Part shown: positions 1 to 7,295 of the stretch, piece after piece
Layout: the number at the start of each line of letters is the position of its first letter
Position numbering within the stretch: position 1 is the first letter of the stretch
DNA from: Richelia sp. CSU_2_1
GTDB taxonomy: Bacteria > Cyanobacteriota > Cyanobacteriia > Cyanobacteriales > Microcoleaceae
Assembly: GCA_012034575.1 (NCBI GenBank)
Contig: JAAUPF010000067.1
Location: 1 to 32,025 of the forward strand
DNA: 32,025 nucleotides
Reading direction: 5' to 3'
Program-made: the position numbers and the translations under genes
Notes under the pieces: model-generated
Database searches by the model: none
What the model saw: the letters and a program-made list of their open reading frames with translations, nothing else
What the model was told of the DNA's origin: nothing

Positions 1-137
1 AGTTCGTTGGGGCCGTATTGCTGCAAGCGTTCTGACACCTGTTGCCCGCTCAAGCCCGCATCTTTGTCGCTGCTTAGCTGCTTGAGGGTTTTGTCAATTT
101 CTACGGTGTGCCAAGAAGAGGGAGAATGTGAAGACAT
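1..137 (-). CDS. Cation-transporting P-type ATPase, N-terminal fragment
   Basis: Leftward gene cut by the window edge; only the first 45 codons are visible, starting at the ATG whose complement is at 135-137. The peptide has a tryptophan-histidine near residue 9-10, then a helix with the pattern GLSGQQVSERLQQYGPNEL. This is the signature of the cation-ATPase N-terminal domain found in P2-type Ca2+ and related cation pumps of the plasma membrane. The catalytic DKTG region lies outside the window, so the transported ion cannot be judged. No clear Shine-Dalgarno sequence precedes the ATG. It is divergent from the phycocyanin operon. Confidence 0.72.
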   Translation of the reverse strand, partial: MSSHSPSSWHTVEIDKTLKQLSSDKDAGLSGQQVSERLQQYGPNE

Positions 138-547
138 AAATTAGGATCGAGCGTGGGGCATAAAGGTGGATACGGCCAGATGGCTGCAGCCGGTGGATGC
201 GGCATAGGGTATTGGTTCGAGGTAAGAAGCAGCAAGCTGGACACTTCTGTCGTTCTAGCTCTCTCGATTTGTTCTAGATTTACCGCTGATAGCACTAATC
301 CACCTTACTACTAAAAATTAGCAATTTCTTCTGCTTTTCCCCAACTCCTGAGGACTCAGTCTTGTTGCTAAATCTCGCTCTTGCCGCCAAAATCTTGGGA
401 TGCAGCTCATTTTTGTCAGGGCTTTGCTACGCTTCGCCGAAGACTGGTGGCGAAAGCAGCGCGACAGGTAGCGCTCACCGCCGATCGGATTGCCCTATAT
501 ACTATTTCCTTGGCTTTAACTCTTTATTTTTCAGATTTTCTTAATAT
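138..547. other. Intergenic stretch, left part of the cpc upstream region
   Basis: No coding region with recognisable content. It holds a GC-rich patch around 430-485 with the small inverted repeat CTTCGCCGAAG, and is otherwise AT-rich. Short open frames at 362-563 overlap each other and look like chance frames. Confidence 0.5.
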
Positions 548-589
548 TTGTAACTTTCCGTAACAAAAGGGTTCGTAATAATTTGTAAT
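548..589 (+). promoter_or_regulatory. Two HLR1-like (RpaB) candidate boxes upstream of cpcB
   Basis: Two consecutive pairs of direct repeats are seen: TGTAAC-TTTC-CGTAAC (549-564) and CGTAAT-AATT-TGTAAT (574-589). Each pair has a 10-nt period. The spacing and sequence resemble the reverse complement of the HLR1 element (WTGTAAMNNWWTGTAAM) bound by the cyanobacterial response regulator RpaB, with two or three mismatches each. The second box ends where a possible -35 begins. Binding is an inference from similarity only. Confidence 0.35.
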
Positions 590-617
590 AAACAAACACT
601 CGCAAGCATTGTATAAA
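589..617 (+). promoter_or_regulatory. Candidate cpc promoter P1
   Basis: TAAACA (589-594, four of six matches to the -35 consensus), a 17-nt spacer, then TATAAA (612-617, five of six matches to -10). Transcription would begin near 624, leaving a leader of about 290 nt before cpcB; long leaders are usual for cpc operons. The HLR1-like boxes lie directly upstream. Confidence 0.35.
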
Positions 618-665
618 GGTTAACTAAGGGTTGAAACGACAGGCTAACGTTAACAAAAACTAAGT

Positions 666-694
666 TTGACAAAGTTTGTCGCATCTCATAAAAG
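666..694 (+). promoter_or_regulatory. Candidate cpc promoter P2 with overlapping palindrome
   Basis: A perfect TTGACA at 666-671 is followed after 17 nt by the weak -10 TAAAAG (689-694). The -35 overlaps the perfect palindrome GACAAA-G-TTTGTC (668-680), which could be an operator. The strong -35 is visible; promoter use is unproven. Confidence 0.3.
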
Positions 695-734
695 GTGTAA
701 AATTTTCTAAGATTTCTTAAAAGTCCGTTGCAAT

Positions 735-761
735 GTCACAATAGTGCAAGTCACAATAGTG
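735..761 (+). repeat. Tandem 12-nt direct repeat in the cpcB leader
   Basis: GTCACAATAGTG occurs at 735-746 and again at 750-761, separated by CAA. The second copy is part of the dyad TCAC-AATA-GTGA (751-762). It lies about 150 nt before the cpcB start, in the presumed 5' leader, and could be a protein or RNA structural site. No known operator was recognised. Confidence 0.5.
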
Positions 762-911
762 AAGGTAGCGGAAAGGGAGAGATCGAGCCGACCGGCATTC
801 ATAGCTGGCGTCAACTTTCAACCCTTGCAGGCTCTAGCAGCCCGCACAAATTTAACTTAACGGTTTTATACCGCAACCAAACCAAATTAACTCAAGTAGG
901 AGAGTTCGTTC

Positions 912-1430
912 ATGTTTGACGCATTTACAAAAGTGGTTTCCCAAGCAGATGCCCGCGGCGAATTCCTGGCAGCCGGCCAATTGGATGCCCTCAACAGCAT
1001 GGTTGCAGAAGGCAACAAGCGGATCGATGCAGTTAACCGCATCACCGGTAGCGCTTCCACAATCGTTGCTAACGCAGCTCGTTCTTTGTTTGCCGAGCAA
1101 CCCCAACTGATCGCTCCTGGCGGTAATGCTTACACCCACCGTCGCATGGCAGCTTGCTTGCGCGACATGGAAATCATCTTGCGTTACGTCACCTACGCAA
1201 CCTTCGCAGGCGACGCCAGCGTTCTCGACGACCGCTGCTTGAACGGTTTGCGCGAAACCTACCAAGCTTTGGGAGTTCCCGGTGCTTCTGTGGCAGCCGG
1301 CGTTCAAAAAATGAAGGAAGCTGCGATCGCGATTGCTAACGACCCCAACGGTATCACCCGCGGTGACTGCAGCTCGCTGATGTCCGAAATCGGTGGCTAC
1401 TTTGACCGTGCTGCTTCTGCAGTAGGCTAA
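912..1430 (+). CDS. cpcB: C-phycocyanin beta subunit
   Basis: Beta chain of phycocyanin, the blue light-harvesting protein of phycobilisome rods on the cytoplasmic face of thylakoids. The 172-residue length is exactly the family norm. The two phycocyanobilin attachment cysteines are present, Cys82 (in MAACLRD) and Cys153 (in TRGDCSS). Asn72, the conserved gamma-N-methylation site, lies in GGNAY. The start is fixed by the AGGAGAG ribosome site at 897-903. It is the first gene of the cpcBA-C-C-D operon. A 223-codon open frame on the opposite strand is a codon-bias shadow. Confidence 0.99.
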   Translation: MFDAFTKVVSQADARGEFLAAGQLDALNSMVAEGNKRIDAVNRITGSASTIVANAARSLFAEQPQLIAPGGNAYTHRRMAACLRDMEIILRYVTYATFAGDASVLDDRCLNGLRETYQALGVPGASVAAGVQKMKEAAIAIANDPNGITRGDCSSLMSEIGGYFDRAASAVG

Positions 1431-1551
1431 GAATCGCCCAGCGATAATTTCTTCGTGTAAAGATAGCGAGCGATCGCATTTAAGAAAACTCGCATCCGAG
1501 CAAAAATTTTGTACGAAAACCACAACAAAACATTAGGGAGACAGTAAAACA

Positions 1552-2040
1552 ATGAAAACCCCCTTGACTGAAGCAGTAACCGCAGCCGATTCTCAAGGCC
1601 GCTTCCTGAGCAGCACCGAACTCCAAGTCGCCTTCGGTCGCTTCCGCCAAGCCGCTGCTGGCTTAGAAGCAGCCAAGTCCTTGAGCGCCAACTCTCAGCG
1701 CTTGATCGACGGTGCAGCCCAAGCAGTGTACAACAAGTTCCCGTACACCACCCAAATGCAAGGCCCCAACTACGCTTCTAGCGCAACGGGCAAAGCCAAG
1801 TGCTCTCGCGACATCGGCTACTACCTGCGCATGGTTACATACTGCTTGGTTGCAGGTGGCACAGGTCCGATGGACGAGTACCTGATTGCAGGTGTTGATG
1901 AAATCAACCGCACTTTTGAATTGTCTCCTAGCTGGTACGTTGAAGCTCTCAAGTACATCAAAGCCAACCACGGTTTGAGCGGTGATGCTGCTACTGAAGC
2001 CAACTCCTACCTCGATTACGCAATCAACGCCCTGAGCTAG
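1552..2040 (+). CDS. cpcA: C-phycocyanin alpha subunit
   Basis: Alpha chain that pairs with CpcB to form the (alpha-beta) monomer assembled into trimers and hexamers of phycobilisome rods. At 162 residues it has the standard length. The single phycocyanobilin cysteine, Cys84, sits in GKAKCSRD; loading it normally needs the CpcE/CpcF lyase, and cpcE lies downstream. AGGGAGA at 1535-1541 provides the ribosome site. It lies 121 nt after cpcB. The codon use is highly biased, as expected for one of the most abundant proteins of the cell. Confidence 0.99.
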   Translation: MKTPLTEAVTAADSQGRFLSSTELQVAFGRFRQAAAGLEAAKSLSANSQRLIDGAAQAVYNKFPYTTQMQGPNYASSATGKAKCSRDIGYYLRMVTYCLVAGGTGPMDEYLIAGVDEINRTFELSPSWYVEALKYIKANHGLSGDAATEANSYLDYAINALS

Positions 2041-2048
2041 ATTTGCGT

Positions 2049-2112
2049 GATGCCCGGAAATGTAAGCTGCTGTTAGCTTAAGTGTTAGCGGTTGTTTACA
2101 ATTCCGGGCATC
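2049..2112 (+). promoter_or_regulatory. Long stem-loop between cpcA and cpcC1
   Basis: GATGCCCGGAA (2049-2059) followed by ATGTAA pairs with TTTACA and ATTCCGGGCATC ending at 2112. This gives a stem of about 17 bp with one mismatch and a loop of about 30 nt. There is no T-tract after it, so it is not a classical terminator. A hairpin here would fit partial termination or protection of the cpcBA message, explaining high cpcBA relative to linker expression. The stem is seen; the role is inferred. Confidence 0.6.
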
Positions 2113-2187
2113 TGCGATCGAAGCCAAACTTTGTCAATCACATTTAAAAAAAAATTTCTGTTTTTAAGCAAAAAGGGAGAAGCAAAG

Positions 2188-3003
2188 ATGGCTGGATTGA
2201 GTGCAGCAGAACGCTTGGGAATAAAAGCATTTGAAGAAGCAGGACAGGTAGAATTGCGCCCCCACTGGACTCAAGAGGACGCACAAACCGTAATTCGCGC
2301 AGCTTACACTCAGGTGTTTGGCAACGAGTATTTAATGTCTAGCGAACGAGTTGCTAGTGCTGAATCTTTACTCTTGCAAGGACAAATTTCAGTTAAGGAT
2401 TTCGTGCGGGCAATTGCTCAGTCGGAAACCTATCGGAAAAAGTTTTTTTACCCCAACGCCCAGACGCGACTGATCGAGCTTAATTACAAGCATTTGTTGG
2501 GCCGCGCTCCTTACGACGAATCGGAAATTGCTTTCCACGTCGATTTGTACAATGCCGAGGGTTATGAAGCTGAAATCAATTCATATATTGATTCAGTTGA
2601 GTATCAAGAAAACTTTGGCGACAGTGTAGTACCTTACTATCGCGGTTTCGCGACTCAAAGAGGTCAAAAAACCGTCGGTTTTAACCGGATGTTTCAATTG
2701 TACCGAGGCTATGCCAATAGCGATCGGGCACAAAACCAAACACAAGCTCGGTTAACCTGGGAAGTGGGTAGAAATATGGCTTCGCCCATCTACGCGGCAG
2801 GCAGCGGCAAAGCTCTTGCAGGCTTAGCTGGTGGTTCTCGGGGAGAAATGTACCGAGTCACCGTCATGCAAGGAGCGGCCAAATTTGCGCCCCAAGTGCG
2901 GCGGACAACAACCGAGTACCTCGTACCTTACGAACAACTTTCTTCGCGCCTGCAGCAAATAAACAAGCAGGGCGGCAGAGTGGTCAGCATTACCGCAGCC
3001 TAG
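2188..3003 (+). CDS. cpcC: Phycobilisome rod linker polypeptide (first copy)
   Basis: Colourless linker that sits inside phycocyanin hexamers and sets rod length and energy flow toward the core. Of 271 residues, about 20-150 form the PBS-linker domain ([39 protein letters not shown], then VPYYRGF). Residues about 220-271 form a CpcD-like domain ending [10 protein letters not shown]. The ATG at 2188 is chosen because AGGGAGA at 2173-2179 lies just upstream and the linker family starts here. A longer frame from TTG 2092 would add 32 residues with no family match and would run through the upstream hairpin. Confidence 0.96.
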   Translation: MAGLSAAERLGIKAFEEAGQVELRPHWTQEDAQTVIRAAYTQVFGNEYLMSSERVASAESLLLQGQISVKDFVRAIAQSETYRKKFFYPNAQTRLIELNYKHLLGRAPYDESEIAFHVDLYNAEGYEAEINSYIDSVEYQENFGDSVVPYYRGFATQRGQKTVGFNRMFQLYRGYANSDRAQNQTQARLTWEVGRNMASPIYAAGSGKALAGLAGGSRGEMYRVTVMQGAAKFAPQVRRTTTEYLVPYEQLSSRLQQINKQGGRVVSITAA

Positions 3004-3196
3004 AATCTAGTTGCCTGGAAAAGTCGAATAAAAGTAAGTTGAATAGAACGTAAAAAAACCTCACAAAATTAAATATTGTTCGGTTGACGCGATCGACTCA
3101 ACTTACTACAAAAAATAACAGTTTTTGCGTAAGTCGCAAAGATTTCAAGTACAATAAGAGTTTCAATTTACAATCATCAATTTAGGAGAGATTCTG

Positions 3197-4066
3197 GTGG
3201 CTATTACAACAGCAGCATCCAGACTGGGAACATCAGCATTGAGCGAGTCCCCCAAAGTAGAATTGCGCCCGAACTATACCAAAGAAGACGCAGAAATCGC
3301 AATCCGAGCAACTTACCGTCAGTTGCTGGGTAACGATTACGTGATGAAATCCGAGCGCTTGACAAGTGCGGAATCTTTACTGCGAGATGGCAGTTTAACC
3401 GTGCGAGAATTCGTGCGCGCCGTGGCAAAATCTGAACTTTACAAAACTAAGTTTTTGTACAGCAGCTTCCAAACGCGGACGATCGAACTTAATTACAAAC
3501 ACCTGCTCGGTCGCGCTCCCTACGACGAATCTGAAGTGATTTATCACTTAGATTTGTACCAAAACGAAGGGTACGATGCTGATATTGATTCCTACATCGA
3601 TTCAGTAGAATACCAAGAAAACTTTGGCGAAAACATCGTGCCTTACTACCGGGGTTTTAACACCCAGCGGGGACAAAAAACCGTCGGTTTCACCCGGATG
3701 TTCCGCTTGTATCGGGGCTACGCAAATAGCGATACATCTCAAATAGAAGGCAATAGCTCCCGCTTAGCCGTCGAGCTCGGCACCAACAGTGCTTCGGCAG
3801 TAGTCGGTCCCTCTGGTGGCAGCGAAGGTTGGGCCTATCGCCCTTCGGCACAAAACGTAACTCCCAGCAGCGGCTTCGGCGGCGCAGCAGCTTACGGCAA
3901 GGAAGGACGACTGTTGCGCGTGGAAGTGTCGGGAATTCGCACCGGCGGCTATCCCAGCGTGCGGCGCAGCAGCAAGGCGTTCATCGTACCAGTTGATGAT
4001 TTGTCCTCGCAAATGCAGAAGTTTCAGCGCCTGGGCGGCAAAATCGCCAGCATTACTCCAATTTAG
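3197..4066 (+). CDS. cpcC2: Phycobilisome rod linker polypeptide (second copy)
   Basis: Second rod linker, 289 residues, closely related to the gene just before it and probably a tandem duplicate that connects a different hexamer position along the rod. The PBS-linker domain covers about 18-150 ([39 protein letters not shown]). A serine/glycine-rich spacer at about 195-235 is longer than in the first copy. A CpcD-like domain follows at about 235-289 (LLRVEVSG ending [10 protein letters not shown]). The start codon is GTG, supported by AGGAGAG at 3184-3190. The two copies are most alike in the linker domain and differ in the spacer. Confidence 0.95.
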   Translation: MAITTAASRLGTSALSESPKVELRPNYTKEDAEIAIRATYRQLLGNDYVMKSERLTSAESLLRDGSLTVREFVRAVAKSELYKTKFLYSSFQTRTIELNYKHLLGRAPYDESEVIYHLDLYQNEGYDADIDSYIDSVEYQENFGENIVPYYRGFNTQRGQKTVGFTRMFRLYRGYANSDTSQIEGNSSRLAVELGTNSASAVVGPSGGSEGWAYRPSAQNVTPSSGFGGAAAYGKEGRLLRVEVSGIRTGGYPSVRRSSKAFIVPVDDLSSQMQKFQRLGGKIASITPI

Positions 4067-4262
4067 TTGTTAGTCATCAGTCATCAGTCGTTAGTAATTA
4101 GTAAAATTGCTGGGGATTAATGGCTAATGGCTGATGTCTTGCAGCTAACAGTCAATAGTAATTGTTAATTATAGTTGTTAATTAAGGGAAAAGAGTTAAC
4201 TAACAATCACGAATAATTAACAGTTACCAATTACCAATTACCAATTACCAATTAAGAAGCTT
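4067..4262 (+). repeat. Short tandem repeats between cpcC2 and cpcD
   Basis: Two kinds of short repeats lie in this gap. Degenerate TTAGTCATCAG-like units occur at about 4068-4110. A run of TTACCAA heptamers occurs at about 4224-4255. They belong to the heptanucleotide tandem repeats common in filamentous cyanobacteria. The second run ends a few bases before the cpcD start, so cpcD has only a weak AAGAAG as a possible ribosome site. Confidence 0.7.
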
Positions 4263-4517
4263 ATGTTAGGTCAAGTTGTAGCTGGGAAAAGTGGTAGCGC
4301 GCCTTCTGCAAATCGCTACTTCCGATATGAAGTTGCAGGTTTGCGCCAAAGCGATGATACGGAAAATATTGATTATTCGATTCGATCGAGCGCGAGTACA
4401 TTTATCACCGTGCCCTACAATCGCATGAATCAAGAAATGCAGCGCCTTACACGCATGGGCGCTAAAATTGTCAGCATTCAACCGCTAAGCGCGAGCGAGC
4501 AACCATCGCACGAATAA
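4263..4517 (+). CDS. cpcD: Phycobilisome rod-capping linker
   Basis: Small linker that caps the core-distal end of the phycocyanin rod. At 84 residues it has the family's usual length. It matches the C-terminal domains of the two preceding linkers: YFRYEVAGL near the start, FITVPYNRMNQEMQRL in the middle and GAKIVSIQPL near the end. It is the last gene before a clear terminator and is probably cotranscribed with cpcBACC. The ribosome site is weak because short repeats occupy the upstream region. Confidence 0.95.
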   Translation: MLGQVVAGKSGSAPSANRYFRYEVAGLRQSDDTENIDYSIRSSASTFITVPYNRMNQEMQRLTRMGAKIVSIQPLSASEQPSHE

Positions 4518-4598
4518 ACTTGAATTCCTCGCTCGAACGAGCCATCGAAATCTATCCCGATCGAACAAACTCCGCCTGCACGAACTAAGATTTATCCC

Positions 4599-4624
4599 AA
4601 CCCGCGCAGGCGGGTTTTGTTTGT
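4599..4624 (+). terminator. Terminator after cpcD
   Basis: AACCCGC (4599-4605), loop GCAG, GCGGGTT (4610-4616), then a T-rich tail. It ends the cpcBACCD unit and separates it from cpcE. The core matches the hairpin found after cpcE, so both derive from a shared interspersed repeat. Confidence 0.7.
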
Positions 4625-4790
4625 ATAGTAATAATTTTATAATGAATAATGAACTTAAAAACATAAATAATAACTAATATGAAATGTAAAAAATATGCTA
4701 TAAATGAATCCGATATCAGGCTGTAAGATCGAACCTAATTTGGTAGCAAACATTTAGATATTTCATATAACTAATGACAGATGACGGCTG

Positions 4791-4846
4791 TCAACTATCA
4801 ACTGTCAACTGTCAACTGTCAACTGTCAACTGTCAACTATCAACTA
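4791..4846 (+). repeat. Heptamer tandem repeat supplying the A of the cpcE start codon
   Basis: Eight perfect 7-nt units, TCAACTA or TCAACTG, run without a break from 4791 to 4846. The last base is the A of the ATG proposed for cpcE. The array is also open in the cpcE frame back to an ATG at 4774. This is the STRR type of repeat known from filamentous cyanobacteria. Confidence 0.9.
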
Positions 4847-5676
4847 TGGATTATTACGAATCTGATGCAGCGCCTGCGGGCGTAGATGGCGAATCTCTAA
4901 CAGTCGAACAGGCGATCGCAAATTTGCATTCCCCAGATTACAGTCTCCGCTATTACGCTGCTTGGTGGGTTGGCAGATTTCGAGTAAAAGAACCAGCAGC
5001 AATTGCAGCTTTAATTGCGGCTTTGCAAGAAGAGTCAGAACAAACAAAAATTGGCGATTATTCTTTACTGCGAAATGCGGCAAGGGCCCTGGGAAAATTG
5101 GGCGACAAACAAGCTTTACCGGCACTGATTCGCTGTTTGGAATGCGCTGATTATTACGTGCGGGAAGCGGCGGCTCAAGCTTTAGAAATGCTCGGCGATC
5201 GCGATTCTATTCCACCGTTAATGAGACTTTTAGATGGGGGAATTTCTGTGGCGGTGCGCGTGCCGGGCAAATCGCATTTAGTGCAGCCTTACGACTCGGT
5301 AATTGAAGCTTTGGGAACGCTGCAAGCCACAGCAGCCATACCGCTAATTGCACCTTTTTTAGAACATTCTGTGGAAAGGGTGCAGTACGCAGCAGCGCGG
5401 GCGATGTATCAGTTAACTGGTGAACCAGCTTACGGGGATAGGTTGGTAACTGCTTTGAACGGGAATAATTTGCAGTTGCGACGATCGGCTTTAATGGATT
5501 TAGGGGCGATCGGCTATTTGCCCGGAGCGCCAGCTATTGCGGAAACTTTAGCAGAAAATAGTATGAAATTGATTGCCCTGAAAGGAGTTTTGGAGCATCA
5601 CCTCGATCGACAATCTTCTCTATCTTTGTCAGATGAAGCTATCCAAGTTATGAACTTAATGGATAGTTTGCTTTAG
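4846..5676 (+). CDS. cpcE: Phycocyanobilin lyase alpha-subunit partner CpcE
   Basis: Subunit of the CpcE/CpcF lyase that attaches phycocyanobilin to Cys84 of CpcA. With the start at 4846 the protein has 276 residues, the normal length. It consists of HEAT/PBS-lyase repeats throughout (LRYYAAWWVGRF, LRNAARALGKLGD, VREAAAQALEMLGD, VQYAAARAMYQL, LRRSALMDLGAIGYL). The family N-terminus begins at LTVEQAIANL, so the 24 extra residues possible from ATG 4774 are not expected. No Shine-Dalgarno site is seen at either start. The partner gene cpcF, often next in line, is absent here and must be elsewhere. Confidence 0.93.
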   Translation: MDYYESDAAPAGVDGESLTVEQAIANLHSPDYSLRYYAAWWVGRFRVKEPAAIAALIAALQEESEQTKIGDYSLLRNAARALGKLGDKQALPALIRCLECADYYVREAAAQALEMLGDRDSIPPLMRLLDGGISVAVRVPGKSHLVQPYDSVIEALGTLQATAAIPLIAPFLEHSVERVQYAAARAMYQLTGEPAYGDRLVTALNGNNLQLRRSALMDLGAIGYLPGAPAIAETLAENSMKLIALKGVLEHHLDRQSSLSLSDEAIQVMNLMDSLL

Positions 5677-5701
5677 ACGGATTTGCTCCTGCTATTCTCT
5701 T

Positions 5702-5725
5702 AGTCCGCGCAGGCGGACTTTGTTC
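5702..5725 (+). terminator. Terminator after cpcE
   Basis: AGTCCGC (5702-5708), loop GCAG, GCGGACT (5713-5719), then TTTGTT. It shares the CCGCGCAGGCGG core and the following TTTGTTNGTATAG with the hairpin after cpcD, so it is the same dispersed repeat serving as a terminator. Confidence 0.6.
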
Positions 5726-5807
5726 GTATAGAAGCGGTTTCAACCGCCGAGTTATATCGGAAATATCTAACCCGGATTTAGGATCGTATTGTTGCTCGAT
5801 CGCCCGC

Positions 5808-5839
5808 AAAAAAAAATGGAAGAATTTGCTCTTCCATTT
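5808..5839 (-). terminator. Intrinsic terminator of rpe
   Basis: Read leftward, AAATGGAAGA pairs with TCTTCCATTT around a 6-nt loop (5814-5839), and the stem runs into a stretch of T residues (complement of A at 5808-5816). This is a textbook intrinsic terminator about 75 nt beyond the rpe stop. Confidence 0.85.
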
Positions 5840-5915
5840 GGCAATAAAAACTAATTGTCTTGAGGGCAAACCACTTCTATCGTTGCTGATTTACCCGACG
5901 CAATCAAATTAAGAA

Positions 5916-6617
5916 TTAGACGGCGGCCAACTCAGGAACCGGGCGCTTGCTGTGGCGGATACCTTCGATCGCCCCTGCATAATCTTTAGCCTTAAACACA
6001 GCAGAACCAGCAACAATCGCATTTGCACCCGCTTCCAAAACCTGCCAAGTATTGTCCACCTTCAAACCGCCGTCCACTTCAATCCAAGGATCGAGACCTC
6101 TCTCATCGCACATTTGGCGCAGTTGGCGAATTTTCGGCAGCACGCCCGGAATAAAACTCTGACCCCCAAAACCCGGATTGACGCTCATAATCAGCACCAA
6201 ATCGCAAAGTTCCAACACGTACTCGATCAACTCCAGCGGCGTCGAAGGATTCAGCACCACCCCAGCCATTTTGCCCAATTCCCGAATTTGACCGAGGGTG
6301 CGGTGCAAGTGAGGCGAAGCATTGTGCTCGGCGTGAACGGAAATGATGTCAGCACCAGCTTTAGCGAAGTCCTCGACATACTTCTCCGGTTCCACAATCA
6401 TCAAGTGGACATCCAGAGGTTTCTTCGTTACAGGGCGAATTGCTTCGACAATCAGCGGTCCGATCGTGATATTAGGTACAAAGCGACCGTCCATCACATC
6501 TACGTGAATCCAGTCGGCCCCGGCGCGATCGACCGCCTGAATCTCATCTCCAAGACGGCTAAAATCGGCTGATAATATTGATGGAGCAATAACAATCGGT
6601 TTTTGGGATTGGGTCAT
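5916..6617 (-). CDS. rpe: Ribulose-phosphate 3-epimerase
   Basis: Interconverts ribulose 5-phosphate and xylulose 5-phosphate in the Calvin cycle and pentose phosphate pathway, in the cytosol. The 233-residue TIM barrel has all family motifs: APSILSADF at 11-19, [14 protein letters not shown] at about 36-49, DVHLMI, the NPGFGGQSF loop and the VDGG phosphate-binding turn. Metal-binding histidines and aspartates in these motifs are intact. It converges on cpcE and has its own terminator. The extra N-terminal MTQSQKPIV is usual in cyanobacteria. Confidence 0.97.
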   Translation of the reverse strand: MTQSQKPIVIAPSILSADFSRLGDEIQAVDRAGADWIHVDVMDGRFVPNITIGPLIVEAIRPVTKKPLDVHLMIVEPEKYVEDFAKAGADIISVHAEHNASPHLHRTLGQIRELGKMAGVVLNPSTPLELIEYVLELCDLVLIMSVNPGFGGQSFIPGVLPKIRQLRQMCDERGLDPWIEVDGGLKVDNTWQVLEAGANAIVAGSAVFKAKDYAGAIEGIRHSKRPVPELAAV

Positions 6618-6817
6618 GACTAAATACGTTCTCCTGTCTCCTGTGCTGTATCCAGTCTATCAAAATGCGGCTCTCCAAACCCTGAAATTGTGCGTCAACC
6701 GATAAACTCGCTCTTTCCAGAGGTCAAAGTATCCGACTCTTTTGCGTGGGTTTTCCCGCGCAAAGCAACCGCCAACGCGCAAAAAATCCCTAAATCAGCT
6801 TAAAATTAAGCACTCTT

Positions 6818-7192
6818 ATGAAAAATACAGATCCGTTAGAAAATCCTGACCTCGATCGAGCAAGTCTGTTTGTATTAATAATCCCAGTCATCGGATTCTT
6901 TCCCGCCCTGTGGACGCTTTACCGCCGTCAGGGCAGCCCGGAACGAAAAGCCGTCAGCCGCTTGGCAATTGCCCTTGCTTTTAGCTGGCTTTTAGGACAT
7001 ATTTTGTTAGAAGCCGGAGCTCTGTCTGCGGAAACTCGGACAGTTCCCATGTTATTAATGAGTAGCCTGTTGACCACCAGTTATTTCATCGTCAGCCTCG
7101 GTCTGATGGTACGCCTCTGGAAGCGTCAGCCGCTTTGGTTGCCCGGAATCAGCCGTGCAGCCGAACAATTTCTCGGCAAACATTTATCATAG
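6818..7192 (+). CDS. Small conserved-type membrane protein, function unknown
   Basis: A 124-residue protein that I do not recognise by name. Three hydrophobic segments are visible, about 16-36, 47-70 and 78-103, with a charged YRRQGSPERK loop after the first and a basic C-terminus. It is probably an inner or thylakoid membrane protein with short loops. It precedes the LCP gene in the same direction with an 85-103 nt gap, so cotranscription is possible. No clear ribosome site precedes the ATG. Codon use resembles the neighbours, and the reading frame is well supported by hydrophobic patterning. Confidence 0.7.
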   Translation: MKNTDPLENPDLDRASLFVLIIPVIGFFPALWTLYRRQGSPERKAVSRLAIALAFSWLLGHILLEAGALSAETRTVPMLLMSSLLTTSYFIVSLGLMVRLWKRQPLWLPGISRAAEQFLGKHLS

Positions 7193-7295
7193 TCTAGGGT
7201 TTTTTATTCCCAAACTGTGTCGATCGAGTGCGTCGCTAAATTGATACTACAAATTGCCATTATCTTTTTTATTCTAGTTGTGTGTGAGGAAGCCA

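Noticed and set aside
852..1523. 223-codon open frame antisense to cpcB
   Set aside because: It mirrors a highly codon-biased real gene and has no recognisable domain or ribosome site.
2092..2187. 32-residue N-terminal extension of the first rod linker
   Set aside because: It would start at TTG inside the hairpin region and has no family match; ATG 2188 has a good ribosome site.
5952..6572. 206-codon rightward frame over rpe
   Set aside because: It is antisense to a fully recognisable epimerase gene and shows no domain.
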